This document shows, piece by piece, positions 24,616 to 33,147 of a stretch of 64,000 bases of DNA. The stretch's first letter is position 1. Each line of letters starts with the position of its first letter. Under the pieces are notes generated by a model, which made no database searches, was not told the origin of the DNA, and saw only the letters and a list, made by a program, of their open reading frames with translations. The position numbers and the translations under genes were made by a program. The DNA is from JACRBR01 sp964371355 (GTDB lineage: Bacteria > Chloroflexota > Dehalococcoidia > DSTF01 > JACRBR01): NCBI GenBank assembly GCA_964371355.1, contig CAYJMG010000001.1, forward strand, positions 124,001 to 188,000. The letters run 5' to 3'.

Positions 24616-25998
24616 TTGGCCTCCGAAGCGGAAACGCTTCCCCGGACGCACACTCCCGGTGTCGCCCTGAGCGACGACAGCCTGAACCGGACGATCCTGA
24701 AGCTGGCGTGGCCCGTCATCCTCGAGCGGCTCTCGATCTCGGTGCTCAGCGCCGTCGACGCGGCGCTCGTCGGGCACTTCGTAGGCGCCGACGGGCTGGC
24801 GGCCGTCGGCATCGGGGCACTGCTGTTCTGGATCCCACTATCGGGCGCCCTGGCGATCGACGTCGGGTCGACAGCCGTCATTGCCCGCGACGTGGGGGCG
24901 GGCGACCAGTCGCGGGTGCAGGCCGGGTTGCACGCGGCCATACTGGCGGGGCTGGCATGGGGCCTGTTTTGCGCTGCGGCGATCTTCGCGCTGGCGCCGG
25001 CGTTCATGCGCCTTATGGGGGCTTCGGACGAGGTGCGGCCGCTGGGAGTCGAGTACCTGCGCGCGGGGTCGCTGGGACTGCCGCTGATCATGGTGTTCTA
25101 TGCCGCGGCGGGCTCCCTCCGCGGGATGGGCAACACCTGGATGTCGATGGTGGTCCTGCTCGTCGTGAACGCCGTCAACGCGGTCGTCACGTTCCTGCTC
25201 ATCAGCGGGCACGTGGCCGACCTGGGCGTGCGGGCGTCAGGCATCGGCTATGCGACCGGGAGCGCCAGTGGCGGGCTGCTGGCGCTGGTGCTGCTGATGA
25301 GTGGCGCCGGGCCGCTTCGGCTCGATCCCCGGCGCCTGCTGCAGACCACGCGCGCCTCGTTCGGGCGCCTCGGACGCATCGGGTTGCCGGTGGGCATCGA
25401 GGAGGCGCAATTCATGCTCGCCTTCCTCGCCTACACGCGGATCGTCGCGCACCTGGGCACGACCCAGATCGCCTCCCACGCGATCGCGCTGCGTTCGCTG
25501 GAGGTGGCGATCCTGCCGGGATTCGCGCTGGGCACGGCGGCGACGGCGCTCGTCGGCCAGAGCCTGGGCGCGGGACGGCCGGACCGGGCGGAGGACATCG
25601 CCAAGCGCGTCCGCTTCTTCGGGATGTGCGCGCTCTCCGTGATGGCGGTCGCGCAGTTCGCGTTCGCCCCGTACATCGTGCGCGTGTTCGTCGACGACGC
25701 CGAGGTGGCGGACACGGGCGCAAAGCTGCTGCGCGTGTTCGCGATCGCGCTGCCGGGGATGGCGGTGCACGCCTCGCTTTCGGGGGCGCTGCGGGGCGCC
25801 GGCGACGTGCGTTTCGTGCTGGCGACCTTCACCTTCAGCGCGTGGTGCGTGCGCGTGCCCATCGCGGCGCTCATGGTGTACGGGTTTGGGCTCAGCGTGC
25901 CGTTTGTGTGGCTGGCGGCCGTGACGGAGAACTGGACGCGCGCCGCGCTCACGACGTGGCGCTTCCGTTCGGGACGCTGGAAGGGGATGCGGGTCTGA
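24616..25998 (+). CDS. MATE family efflux transporter
   Basis: A 460-residue transporter with 12 predicted helices in two six-helix halves. The N-terminal segment LAWPVILERLSISVLSAVDAALVGHFVGADGLAAVGIG is typical MATE, and the second half repeats it (GLPVGIEEAQFMLAFLAYTRIVAHLGTTQIASHAIA). It would export drugs or metabolites using a Na or proton gradient. Start is TTG 24616 with GAGGT 6-10 bases upstream. Confidence 0.9.
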   Translation: MASEAETLPRTHTPGVALSDDSLNRTILKLAWPVILERLSISVLSAVDAALVGHFVGADGLAAVGIGALLFWIPLSGALAIDVGSTAVIARDVGAGDQSRVQAGLHAAILAGLAWGLFCAAAIFALAPAFMRLMGASDEVRPLGVEYLRAGSLGLPLIMVFYAAAGSLRGMGNTWMSMVVLLVVNAVNAVVTFLLISGHVADLGVRASGIGYATGSASGGLLALVLLMSGAGPLRLDPRRLLQTTRASFGRLGRIGLPVGIEEAQFMLAFLAYTRIVAHLGTTQIASHAIALRSLEVAILPGFALGTAATALVGQSLGAGRPDRAEDIAKRVRFFGMCALSVMAVAQFAFAPYIVRVFVDDAEVADTGAKLLRVFAIALPGMAVHASLSGALRGAGDVRFVLATFTFSAWCVRVPIAALMVYGFGLSVPFVWLAAVTENWTRAALTTWRFRSGRWKGMRV

Positions 25999-26020
25999 GG
26001 CGAGGTGCAGGTTACAGGAC

Positions 26021-27280
26021 TCAGATCTCGCGGAGGCGCTTGCTCGCCAGACCGATGGCGAGCACGATGGCGGCGGCGAGGCCAGCGAAGCAGGCGACGG
26101 TGACCTGTGCCCCGAATAGGCCGATCAGTGCGCCCATGAGCAGCGCGCTAAACGGCGTGACGCCATTGGTCATCACATACAGCGACATCACGCGCCCGCG
26201 GTACTCGTCGTCGACGATGAGCTGCACCATCACCTGGTTGAACATCAGGTAGATGGAGTTGGCGATGCCGGCGACAACGAGCAGCGTGAACGAGAGCGCG
26301 AAGACGTTGGAAAGCGCGAACGCCGTCACCAGCGCCATGTAGACGAAGGTGGTCCACACGAGGATCTGCCCCCGCTTCGTAAGCCGGGTCAGGTTCGCGG
26401 CGATAAGCGCGCCGACCACGGAGCCGTAGCCCACGGCCGACGCCAGGAACCCGAATCCGACCGAGCCGACATGCAACACGTCCTCGGCGAAGACGGGAAT
26501 GTACTGCACGTACGGATACACGAGGAGCGACGGGAGCCCCGACATCACGACAAGCAGGACGACATCGCGGTTCTTGCGCGCGTAGGCGATGCCATCGGCC
26601 ATGCTGGCGAGGACGGAGTTCGTGGTCCTGGACGTGGGGACGCCGCGGGCGCGGATGCGCGACGTGAAGAACACCGAGAGGGCGTAGGCCGCCGCCTGCA
26701 GGACGAATGCCGCCTCGATGCCCGCCGTGCCGATGAGCCCGCCTGCCAGCGCCGGGCCGACGATGCGCATCGTATTGCCGCCGAGTGAGTTGATCGCGAC
26801 GGCGTTCGCCAGCTCGTCGTCGCCTACGACGTCGTACACCATGACCTGGCGCGCCGGCTGGTTGATGGCGTCGGTGAGGCCTTCGGCGATGGCGATCGGG
26901 TACAGCATCCAGATGTCGATAAGGCCGGCGATGATGAGCGCGGCCAGCACCACCGCAATGACGGCGCTTAGGCTGGTCATGACCATGAGGACGGAGCGCC
27001 GGCTGAAGCGGTCCGTGATAAGGCCGGCGAACGGCGAGAACCCGACGGCGGCGAGGCCACGCGCGAAGCTGACGGCGCCGACCTGGAACGCGGACCCGGT
27101 GAGGTCGTAGACCAGGAAGCCCTGGGCGGCGAACTGGACCCACTGGCCGAGCATGGTGCCGACGTTGCCGAACCACAGGACCCGGAAATCGGCGATGCCG
27201 AGGGAGGAGAACGTCCGCGCGCCGTAGCCGCGAATCCCCCGCCCGGCGGAGGTCATGGCGGCTGAAGGCTGGGCGGACAT
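26021..27280 (-). CDS. MFS transporter (EntS/MFS_3-like exporter)
   Basis: A 419-residue 12-helix transporter. N-terminal FRVLWFGNVGTMLGQWVQFAAQGFLVYDLTGSA and GLAAVGFSPFAGLITDRFSRR are hallmarks of the MFS_3/EntS group, which includes siderophore and drug exporters. In the middle the charged loop ARGVPTSRTTNS separates the halves. Substrate unknown; convergent to the MATE gene and divergent from the DGPF gene. Confidence 0.85.
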   Translation of the reverse strand: MSAQPSAAMTSAGRGIRGYGARTFSSLGIADFRVLWFGNVGTMLGQWVQFAAQGFLVYDLTGSAFQVGAVSFARGLAAVGFSPFAGLITDRFSRRSVLMVMTSLSAVIAVVLAALIIAGLIDIWMLYPIAIAEGLTDAINQPARQVMVYDVVGDDELANAVAINSLGGNTMRIVGPALAGGLIGTAGIEAAFVLQAAAYALSVFFTSRIRARGVPTSRTTNSVLASMADGIAYARKNRDVVLLVVMSGLPSLLVYPYVQYIPVFAEDVLHVGSVGFGFLASAVGYGSVVGALIAANLTRLTKRGQILVWTTFVYMALVTAFALSNVFALSFTLLVVAGIANSIYLMFNQVMVQLIVDDEYRGRVMSLYVMTNGVTPFSALLMGALIGLFGAQVTVACFAGLAAAIVLAIGLASKRLREI

Positions 27281-27475
27281 GAAGCCGGCTCTCTCTACAT
27301 TTGCGTCGCTCCGGGGGACGGCTCAGGATAGCGATCCCTCACGTGTGCGTGAAGATGAAGGGCAGTTCACGAAACCTGCCCCACCCGACAGCCGCCTGTC
27401 GATCCCCAGCACCACCGAACGTCGTCATACTGTGCGGGCACGCGGGGGGCCCGGCCAGCGGTCAGGAGCGACTTC

Positions 27476-27862
27476 ATGAAGTACATGATGCTGATCTACG
27501 TCACCGAGGCCGACATGGGCGAGCCAGCCCACGGTGTGATGGACGCACACCTCGCGGTAACCCGCGAAGCGATCGAGCGCGAGGCGTACGTGACGTGCGA
27601 CGCGCTCGAGCCGACGGCCCGGGCGGTGCGGGTGCGGCTCGTCGACGGCCAGGCCGTCCGCAGCGACGGGCCGTTCGCCGAAACGAAGGAGATCGTGGGC
27701 GGGTATTACGTCCTCGACTGCGCGGACCTCGATGAGGCGGTCGCGCTGGCGGCGAAGATCCCGGCGCCACCGCACGGCTGCATCGAGGTCCGGCGGGTGG
27801 CCCAGATCCCGGGCTGGGATGAGGCCGTCGCCGGGATGCGCGCACAGGCCGCAATCAAGTGA
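27476..27862 (+). CDS. YCII/DGPF-domain protein
   Basis: A 128-residue protein of the YCII-related superfamily with the DGPF signature SDGPFAETKE at about residue 62-71 followed by GGYYVLDC. AGGAG lies 7 bases before the ATG. DGPF genes are the standard neighbours of ECF42 sigma factors, and indeed one follows after 9 bases. The protein is presumably controlled by, or helps sense the signal for, that sigma factor. Confidence 0.9.
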   Translation: MKYMMLIYVTEADMGEPAHGVMDAHLAVTREAIEREAYVTCDALEPTARAVRVRLVDGQAVRSDGPFAETKEIVGGYYVLDCADLDEAVALAAKIPAPPHGCIEVRRVAQIPGWDEAVAGMRAQAAIK

Positions 27863-27871
27863 AGGCAGCAC

Positions 27872-29170
27872 ATGCCTGATCCAGCGACTGAGGCAATCGA
27901 GCGCACATTTCGCGAGGAGTCGGGCCGCATCATCGCCTCGCTCATCCGGCTGTGCCGCGACTTCGACCTGGCCGAAGAGGCGATGCAGGACGCGTTCGCG
28001 ACGGCGCTGCAGCGCTGGCCCGTCGACGGCATCCCGGGCAACCCCGGCGCATGGATCACGACGGCGGCACGCCGCAAGGCCATCGACCGGCTGCGCCGCG
28101 AGCGCGTGCTCGCGGAGAAACGCGAGCAGATCGCGCGCGAACAGGTCGTGGCGCTCGCCGCGCTGGAGGCCGAAGCAGCGGAACCGGGAGAGGGGGAGCA
28201 GCCCATGGACGTCGTCGACGACCGGCTGCGGTTGATCTTCACCTGCTGCCACCCGGCGCTGTCGCTCGAAGCGCAGGTGGCGCTGACGCTGCGGACGCTG
28301 GGCGGTCTGACGACGCCGGAGATCGCGCGCGCGTTCCTGGTGCCCGAGCCGACGATGGCGCAGCGGCTGCTGCGGGTGAAGCGCAAGATCCGCGACGCAG
28401 CGATCCCGTACGCGGTGCCGCCTGCACACGAGCTGCCGGAGCGGCTGAAGGCCGTGCTGGCGGTGGTGTACCTGGTGTTCAACGAGGGATACGCCGCGAC
28501 GGCGGGCGAGGTGCTGGTGCGGCGCGAGCTGTGCGCCGAGGCGATCCGCCTGGGCCGCGTGCTGGCCGAGCTGATGCCCGACGAGCCGGAGGCGCTGGGG
28601 CTGCTGGCGCTGATGCTGCTGCAGCACGCGCGGCGCGATGCGCGAACCGGGCCGGACGGCGAGCTGGTGGTGCTGGAGCAGCAGGACCGGGCGCGCTGGC
28701 ATGGCGACGAGATCGCGGAAGGCGTGGCGCTGGTGCGACGGGCGCTGGCGATGCGGCGGGCGGGGCCGTACCAGTTGCAGGCGGCGATCGCCGCGGTACA
28801 CGGACAGGCAGCGACGGCCACGGACACCGATTGGGACGAGATCGCGGCGCTGTACGGGCGGCTGGCGCGCACGCAGCCGACACCGGTCGTGGAGTTGAAC
28901 CGCGCGGTGGCGGTGGCGATGGCCGACGGGCCGGAGGCCGGCCTGCGCCTCATCGAGGAGTTGGCGGCGACGGGCGCGCTGGAGGACTATCACCTGCTGC
29001 ACGCATCGCGGGCCGACCTGCTGCGGCGGGCAGGCAGGCACACGGCCGCGGCAGAAGCCTACCGCCGCGCGATTGACCTGTGCGAGAACGGGGTGGAGCT
29101 GGCGTACCTGCGCGGGCGGCTTGCGGAAGTGTTGCGCGCGGGAGCGGAGTCGGGCGCGGCGGGACCGTGA
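27872..29170 (+). CDS. ECF42-type RNA polymerase sigma factor with TPR-like C-terminus
   Basis: A 432-residue sigma factor. Region 2 (about 1-75) has CRDFDLAEEAMQDAFATAL and WITTAARRKAIDRLRRER; region 4 (about 115-175) has TLGGLTTPEIARAFLVPEPTMAQRLLRVKRKI, including the FTCCHPAL motif typical of this class. The rest is a helical SnoaL-free, TPR-like extension (GYAATAGEVL, then ELNRAVAVAMADGPEAGL) that is needed for activity in ECF42. No anti-sigma gene is present, as is usual for the group. Target genes probably include the adjacent DGPF gene. Confidence 0.92.
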   Translation: MPDPATEAIERTFREESGRIIASLIRLCRDFDLAEEAMQDAFATALQRWPVDGIPGNPGAWITTAARRKAIDRLRRERVLAEKREQIAREQVVALAALEAEAAEPGEGEQPMDVVDDRLRLIFTCCHPALSLEAQVALTLRTLGGLTTPEIARAFLVPEPTMAQRLLRVKRKIRDAAIPYAVPPAHELPERLKAVLAVVYLVFNEGYAATAGEVLVRRELCAEAIRLGRVLAELMPDEPEALGLLALMLLQHARRDARTGPDGELVVLEQQDRARWHGDEIAEGVALVRRALAMRRAGPYQLQAAIAAVHGQAATATDTDWDEIAALYGRLARTQPTPVVELNRAVAVAMADGPEAGLRLIEELAATGALEDYHLLHASRADLLRRAGRHTAAAEAYRRAIDLCENGVELAYLRGRLAEVLRAGAESGAAGP

Positions 29171-29189
29171 GGCCGCGCGCGTGATTGGG

Positions 29190-29195
29190 TATACT
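29190..29195 (+). promoter_or_regulatory. -10 box of the tRNA-Ala promoter
   Basis: TATACT (29190-29195) ends 11 bases before the mature tRNA 5' end; no convincing -35 hexamer is visible at 17 bp spacing. Confidence 0.5.
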
Positions 29196-29206
29196 GCGGG
29201 CTGTCC

Positions 29207-29282
<76 letters not shown>

Positions 29283-29292
29283 ACCGGAAGCA

Positions 29293-29330
29293 AGAGGCCC
29301 TCACGAAACGTGAGGGCCTCTGTCGTTGTG
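29293..29330 (+). terminator. Strong hairpin after tRNA-Ala
   Basis: AGAGGCCCTCACG (29293-29305), loop AAA, CGTGAGGGCCTCT (29309-29321): a perfect 13-bp stem followed by GTCGTTGT, with only a weak U tract. Confidence 0.8.
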
Positions 29331-29405
29331 GGTGCGAAGTGGCGGGAGATTCGGAGCAACCCGAGTTATCATGCGGATCTTGAGCGCGGTGTGAGGTAGA
29401 CGCGT

Positions 29406-30425
29406 ATGGTCATCATTCGCAGAGATCTAGCCAGAGGACCGGAGCCTTACCTCGGGTGGTACCTAGAAGGCGAGGCGGGGCCTCCGACGGAGCCCACGTC
29501 ATACATCTGCTACGCGAACGAGGACAAAGGCGAAGCCAGGTTCCGGATAAGGGTGGACGCGTCTGCGCTGAGTCTTGACCACCTTGGAAAATACACGCAG
29601 GCAGCTGACGTGGCATTCCCCGCATGCAGGGGGTTGATCTTCCTGGGCACGTGGCAACACGGACGTGACTACGGCTTCACGCTGCCACTTCAGACCACCA
29701 ACATCCCAACCCCGCAAATTCGTGATGCCCTTATTCGCGGCCTGCATCGCCTGTATGAGGCTGGCTTCGATAAGGACGACGTCGAACTCGACTACCAAGG
29801 CATCGCGATGGCGTTGGCCGTTCCGACGACACTCGTCGAGCGAGCTGCGGAGCATTTGCAGGACATTGGCTTGGTGACGGACGCGCCCGCGACGATGGGA
29901 AGAAACTGGTCCACCGGGCATATCTGGCTCTCAGCGACGGGAGTTCAATACGCCGAATCGCTGCCATCCATTGCCACGATGCACACCGGCGCAAATCCCC
30001 GACTAACCGAAAGCGAGCCGATCTGGGATCTGTTCATCAGCCATGCCAGCGAAGACAAAGAGTCTGTTGCTCGACCACTCAAGGAGCTTCTTGAACGGAA
30101 CAAGTTGAAGGCATGGCTCGACGAGAACGAACTGACGCTCGGCGATAGCCTCCGCAGAAAGATCGAACACGGACTCGCCAATTCGAGCCACGGTGTCGTC
30201 ATCCTGAGCAAGAGTTTCTTCGAGAAGGAATGGCCACAGCGGGAGCTGGACGGCCTAACGGCGCTCGAGGTGCAACGCGGCAAGGTCATTCTGCCCGTGT
30301 GGCACGAGGTAGACGCCACCTATGTTGCTCGCTTTTCGCCGACCTTGGCGGATCGGAAGGGTGTAAGCACATCCAACGGCCTGCAGCACGTCGTAGACGA
30401 AATCCTGCGAGCGATAGGACGCTAA
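29406..30425 (+). CDS. TIR-domain protein with N-terminal winged-helix-like region
   Basis: A 339-residue protein. Residues 207-330 form a TIR domain: box 1 DLFISHASEDK, the GDSLRRKIEHGLANS loop, and the catalytic-type Glu E280 in EWPQRELDGL, as in NAD-cleaving bacterial TIRs. Residues 100-190 look like a winged helix (PTTLVERAAEHLQDIGLV, then STGHIWLSATGVQYAE), and residues 1-95 are not recognised. TIR enzymes of this kind often kill the infected cell during phage attack by destroying NAD; whether this one does is inference. It lies between two tRNA genes and is visibly less GC-rich than neighbours, suggesting acquisition. GAGGTAG precedes the ATG. Confidence 0.85.
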   Translation: MVIIRRDLARGPEPYLGWYLEGEAGPPTEPTSYICYANEDKGEARFRIRVDASALSLDHLGKYTQAADVAFPACRGLIFLGTWQHGRDYGFTLPLQTTNIPTPQIRDALIRGLHRLYEAGFDKDDVELDYQGIAMALAVPTTLVERAAEHLQDIGLVTDAPATMGRNWSTGHIWLSATGVQYAESLPSIATMHTGANPRLTESEPIWDLFISHASEDKESVARPLKELLERNKLKAWLDENELTLGDSLRRKIEHGLANSSHGVVILSKSFFEKEWPQRELDGLTALEVQRGKVILPVWHEVDATYVARFSPTLADRKGVSTSNGLQHVVDEILRAIGR

Positions 30426-30605
30426 CGCGGAACATATCGTCGCTCGCCGCTAGGCAGGAAGGTCGGTGACTCCGCTTCGCTCCGCACCGACCTTCGGTCG
30501 TTCCGCGTAGTCGCTGGTACCCGCCAGTCCAGGGGAAATCGCAAGATGGGAGCATCGAGATCGATTTTCCCTTGACTGGCTACACATTCGATATCCTGAG
30601 CGTGC

Positions 30606-30680
30606 GCCCCCGTAGCTCAGAGGATAGAGCAGTGGTTTCCTAAACCATGTGCGCAGGTTCGAGTCCTGCCGGGGGTACCA
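30606..30680 (+). tRNA. tRNA-Arg (anticodon CCT)
   Basis: Acceptor GCCCCCG/CGGGGGT (G1-U72 at the end), D stem GCTC/GAGC, anticodon stem GTGGT/ACCAT with loop TTCCTAA, T stem GCAGG/CCTGC with loop TTCGAGT, and encoded CCA. Anticodon CCT reads AGG. Confidence 0.94.
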
Positions 30681-30949
30681 AGTTCTACACCACTCACATA
30701 GCGCCTGGAACTCTGGCCAGGGCTCCAACGACAGTTGCTGATTCAGCGTGTCCATCTGCACGCGTTCGAACAGGATGCGGCACGTCTCATGCCTCTCCCG
30801 TCAGTCATCCAGCCCCGGATCTGGCGGCTGTCGCTACGGCGCTCCTTCTCGGTTTGGGTCGCAGCATGTTGGCTCCACCAGATGCGGTATCAAGGCGTTC
30901 GACGATCGTCGGATGAGTCTTCTGACCAATCAGGGCGACCAATTCAACG

Positions 30950-31408
30950 TTAAGGGCAGAGGAACTCCTCGACTAAGAGCACGGACGCATACCCCCGTGG
31001 TCCCTCCGCGAGCTTCGAATCCACCTCGGCTATGAGGGCCTTCGCGTTCGACGCGAAAGCGTCGGTCGCCTCAAAATCTGCGTAGATCAAGCATTGAGCA
31101 CCCCTTTCGGCCAGCACCAAGGGGCCGGTATTGCCGATTTCCTTTGGGCCATCCACTTCCCATCCTTTTGAACGAAGCACTTCGGCTGAACCGCTAAGGA
31201 TCGAGGCCATGGGCGCTGAGCTGCCGTACACGGCATATTTGATCGACCCAGCCGGATCCGAACTGTATTGACCAGATGAGATTGGTTCGAGATCTAGGTC
31301 GTCAGGGAGCAAGAACTGTACGTCCTGCTGGCAGCCCGCCGACCAGTAGACGATTGCGCCTAGGAGCACAGCCAGGCGAAGACCGAGACTTGAAGGCGAG
31401 CGGATCAT
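30950..31408 (-). CDS. Putative lipoprotein of unknown function
   Basis: A 152-residue product from ATG 31408 with signal MIRSPSSLGLRLAVLLGAIVYWSAGC; lipobox SAGC puts the lipid on Cys26. The mature part has the phrases GSIKYAVYGSS and GAQCLIYADFEATDAFASNAKALI, with two later Cys, and is not recognised. The in-frame extension to 31495 lacks a signal peptide and is unlikely. It stands alone between tRNA-Arg and the sugar operon and is less GC-rich than the latter. Confidence 0.55.
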   Translation of the reverse strand: MIRSPSSLGLRLAVLLGAIVYWSAGCQQDVQFLLPDDLDLEPISSGQYSSDPAGSIKYAVYGSSAPMASILSGSAEVLRSKGWEVDGPKEIGNTGPLVLAERGAQCLIYADFEATDAFASNAKALIAEVDSKLAEGPRGYASVLLVEEFLCP

Positions 31409-31609
31409 CCCAGCTGCAGTCCCCAAAGGTGTGACACATTGCACCAGCCCTTTACGTGGCCGGCCTCCGATCGATTGACAGCTCGCTGACGGCACCGCCC
31501 GGAGACTCCTGTATTCGTCACCTTAGCTATCTGTGGGCCTGTGCTTTGGCCGCCGTGCAGTCTTTCCGAGGCTCACGTTGTTACCCAAGGATAGGTAGGC
31601 CCTCGCTCG

Positions 31610-32206
31610 CTAGGCGCCGCGCGTCAAAGCGGCGAGATCAACACCAGCAAGCGCCGACGCGTTGATCCCGACGACCTTCGCACCGGCATCGAAGTACGCG
31701 CGCGCCTCGACGGGCAGTATGCCACCCGTCGGCCACAGATCCAGGAAGGGCATCGGCGCGAGCACGGCGCGGACGTAGGCGGGCCCGCCAAGCTGTGAGA
31801 CCGGGAACACCTTGACCGGCCGCCCGCCGCGCGACCACACATCGAAGATCTCCTGTGGGGTCGCCGCACCCGCGACGTAAGGCACCTTCGCGTCGCGCGC
31901 GAAGGCGTCAACCGCGTCGACCCACACCGGCGAGACGAGGAACCGCGCACCAGCATCGACCGCGATGCGCGCGTCGGCGGCGGTCACCACCGATCCGGCG
32001 CCGGTCAGGCCGCCGCCTCGCGCCAGCTCAGCGATGATGTTCGCGGCGCCCGGCGTCGTCATCGTGATCTCAAGCACTGGAGCACCGGCATCGACGATTG
32101 ATCGTGCGAGGCGGAGCCCGCTCGCCTCGTCGCCGCTTCGGACGATCGGGACGATCCGCGCTTCGTAGATGGCCTGCCGTGCGCCTTCGATTGCAGTTTT
32201 GCTCAC
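31610..32206 (-). CDS. eda: KDPG/KHG-type aldolase
   Basis: A 198-residue class I aldolase of the Eda family cleaving 2-keto-3-deoxy-(6-phospho)aldonates to pyruvate and an aldehyde. Catalytic E46 (VLEITM) and Schiff-base K132 (PVKVFPVSQLGGP) are present, as are GAGSV and LWPTGGI. The Arg that follows the Glu motif in E. coli Eda (EVTLRT) is Met here (EITMTT), hinting at a changed substrate. GTG 32206 overlaps the stop of the preceding lactonase gene. It is the last gene of the seven-gene sugar operon. Confidence 0.85.
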   Translation of the reverse strand: MSKTAIEGARQAIYEARIVPIVRSGDEASGLRLARSIVDAGAPVLEITMTTPGAANIIAELARGGGLTGAGSVVTAADARIAVDAGARFLVSPVWVDAVDAFARDAKVPYVAGAATPQEIFDVWSRGGRPVKVFPVSQLGGPAYVRAVLAPMPFLDLWPTGGILPVEARAYFDAGAKVVGINASALAGVDLAALTRGA

Positions 32207-33147
32207 GATGCGCCCGTCCGATCGAACGCGAACGCCGCGGCGGGGTTGGTGACGAAGGCGCGATGCAAGTGGGCCTCGCCGAGGCCGCGCGCAAGCGCCG
32301 CTTGCCTGAAGTCTGTGAGCAGTGACGGAAGGCCGGGTGCGCCACCGTAGCTGCGCCAGTACGACGCTCGCGCCGCATCAGTGCCAAGCATGAGCTGCGA
32401 CGGATACTCCGGCAGAAACCGCGTAAGCAGATCGAGAGTCTGGCCCTGCTCGCGAAATGCGCGATCGTAGACGAGGCGCACACCACTCTCGAGCAGGTCG
32501 TGGTGGTATCCGGGATCGGCGTCGCGGTCAGTGTGGGACAGGGTGACGTGCGAGGGATCGACGCCGGCCAGCGCGAAGAACTCAACCTGCTGCAGTCCGG
32601 AGAGCGGCTCCGTGTGCGTCAGGATCGGCGCGCCGCTGCGGCGATGCGCTTCGCACGCCGCTTCGAAGATCACACGCTCGTGCGCCCAGTCGATGCCACC
32701 CGCGACCTTGATGACGCCTGCGCGGTGCGGCGTCGGGACGACATCGGGGCCGCCGCGGTCATTGGCGTCGATTCCATGTTCGATCTCGTTGACGAAGATC
32801 GCGGCGAGCGCATCCGGGTCGAGCCGGAACCGCCAGTGACCCTCGGTGTAGTACTTCTGCAAGTGCAGCCCCGTCGCCGCGATGACGTGCACCCCCGTCT
32901 GCCGCGACACGCCGGCAAGCGCCCGCACATCGCGGCCCGTGTCACACGGCAACGCGTCGATGACGGCTCGTCCGCCAGCGGCGTGCACGGCCATGAGTTC
33001 GTCACACGCGCGGTCGATGGAATCGATCCGCAGCTCGGGCAGGAGTTGCGTCATGTAACTCGCGCCGATCAGCACGTGCTCGTGGGCGTAGCAGACGCCA
33101 AGCTCCTGCGGTGCGATGTCACGGAGGACCGTGCGCACGAAGCTCAC
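32203..33147 (-). CDS. Phosphotriesterase-family lactonase
   Basis: A 314-residue amidohydrolase-superfamily protein of the PTE group. Metal ligands are all visible: H22 and H24 (YAHEH), carboxylated-type Lys K147 (GVIKVAGG), H178 (LTHTEP), H205 (LSHTDR) and D257 (LGTDAA). In sugar operons this family opens sugar lactones, and that role fits the dehydrogenases upstream and aldolase downstream. GTG 33147 overlaps the ROK stop (GTGA); the open frame further upstream is a shadow of the ROK gene. Confidence 0.82.
   Translation of the reverse strand: MSFVRTVLRDIAPQELGVCYAHEHVLIGASYMTQLLPELRIDSIDRACDELMAVHAAGGRAVIDALPCDTGRDVRALAGVSRQTGVHVIAATGLHLQKYYTEGHWRFRLDPDALAAIFVNEIEHGIDANDRGGPDVVPTPHRAGVIKVAGGIDWAHERVIFEAACEAHRRSGAPILTHTEPLSGLQQVEFFALAGVDPSHVTLSHTDRDADPGYHHDLLESGVRLVYDRAFREQGQTLDLLTRFLPEYPSQLMLGTDAARASYWRSYGGAPGLPSLLTDFRQAALARGLGEAHLHRAFVTNPAAAFAFDRTGAS

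Noticed and set aside
30681..30949. Three overlapping short open frames downstream of tRNA-Arg
   Set aside because: They overlap each other, lack ribosome-binding sites and code for Arg/Ser-rich products; I see nothing in this 269-bp gap.
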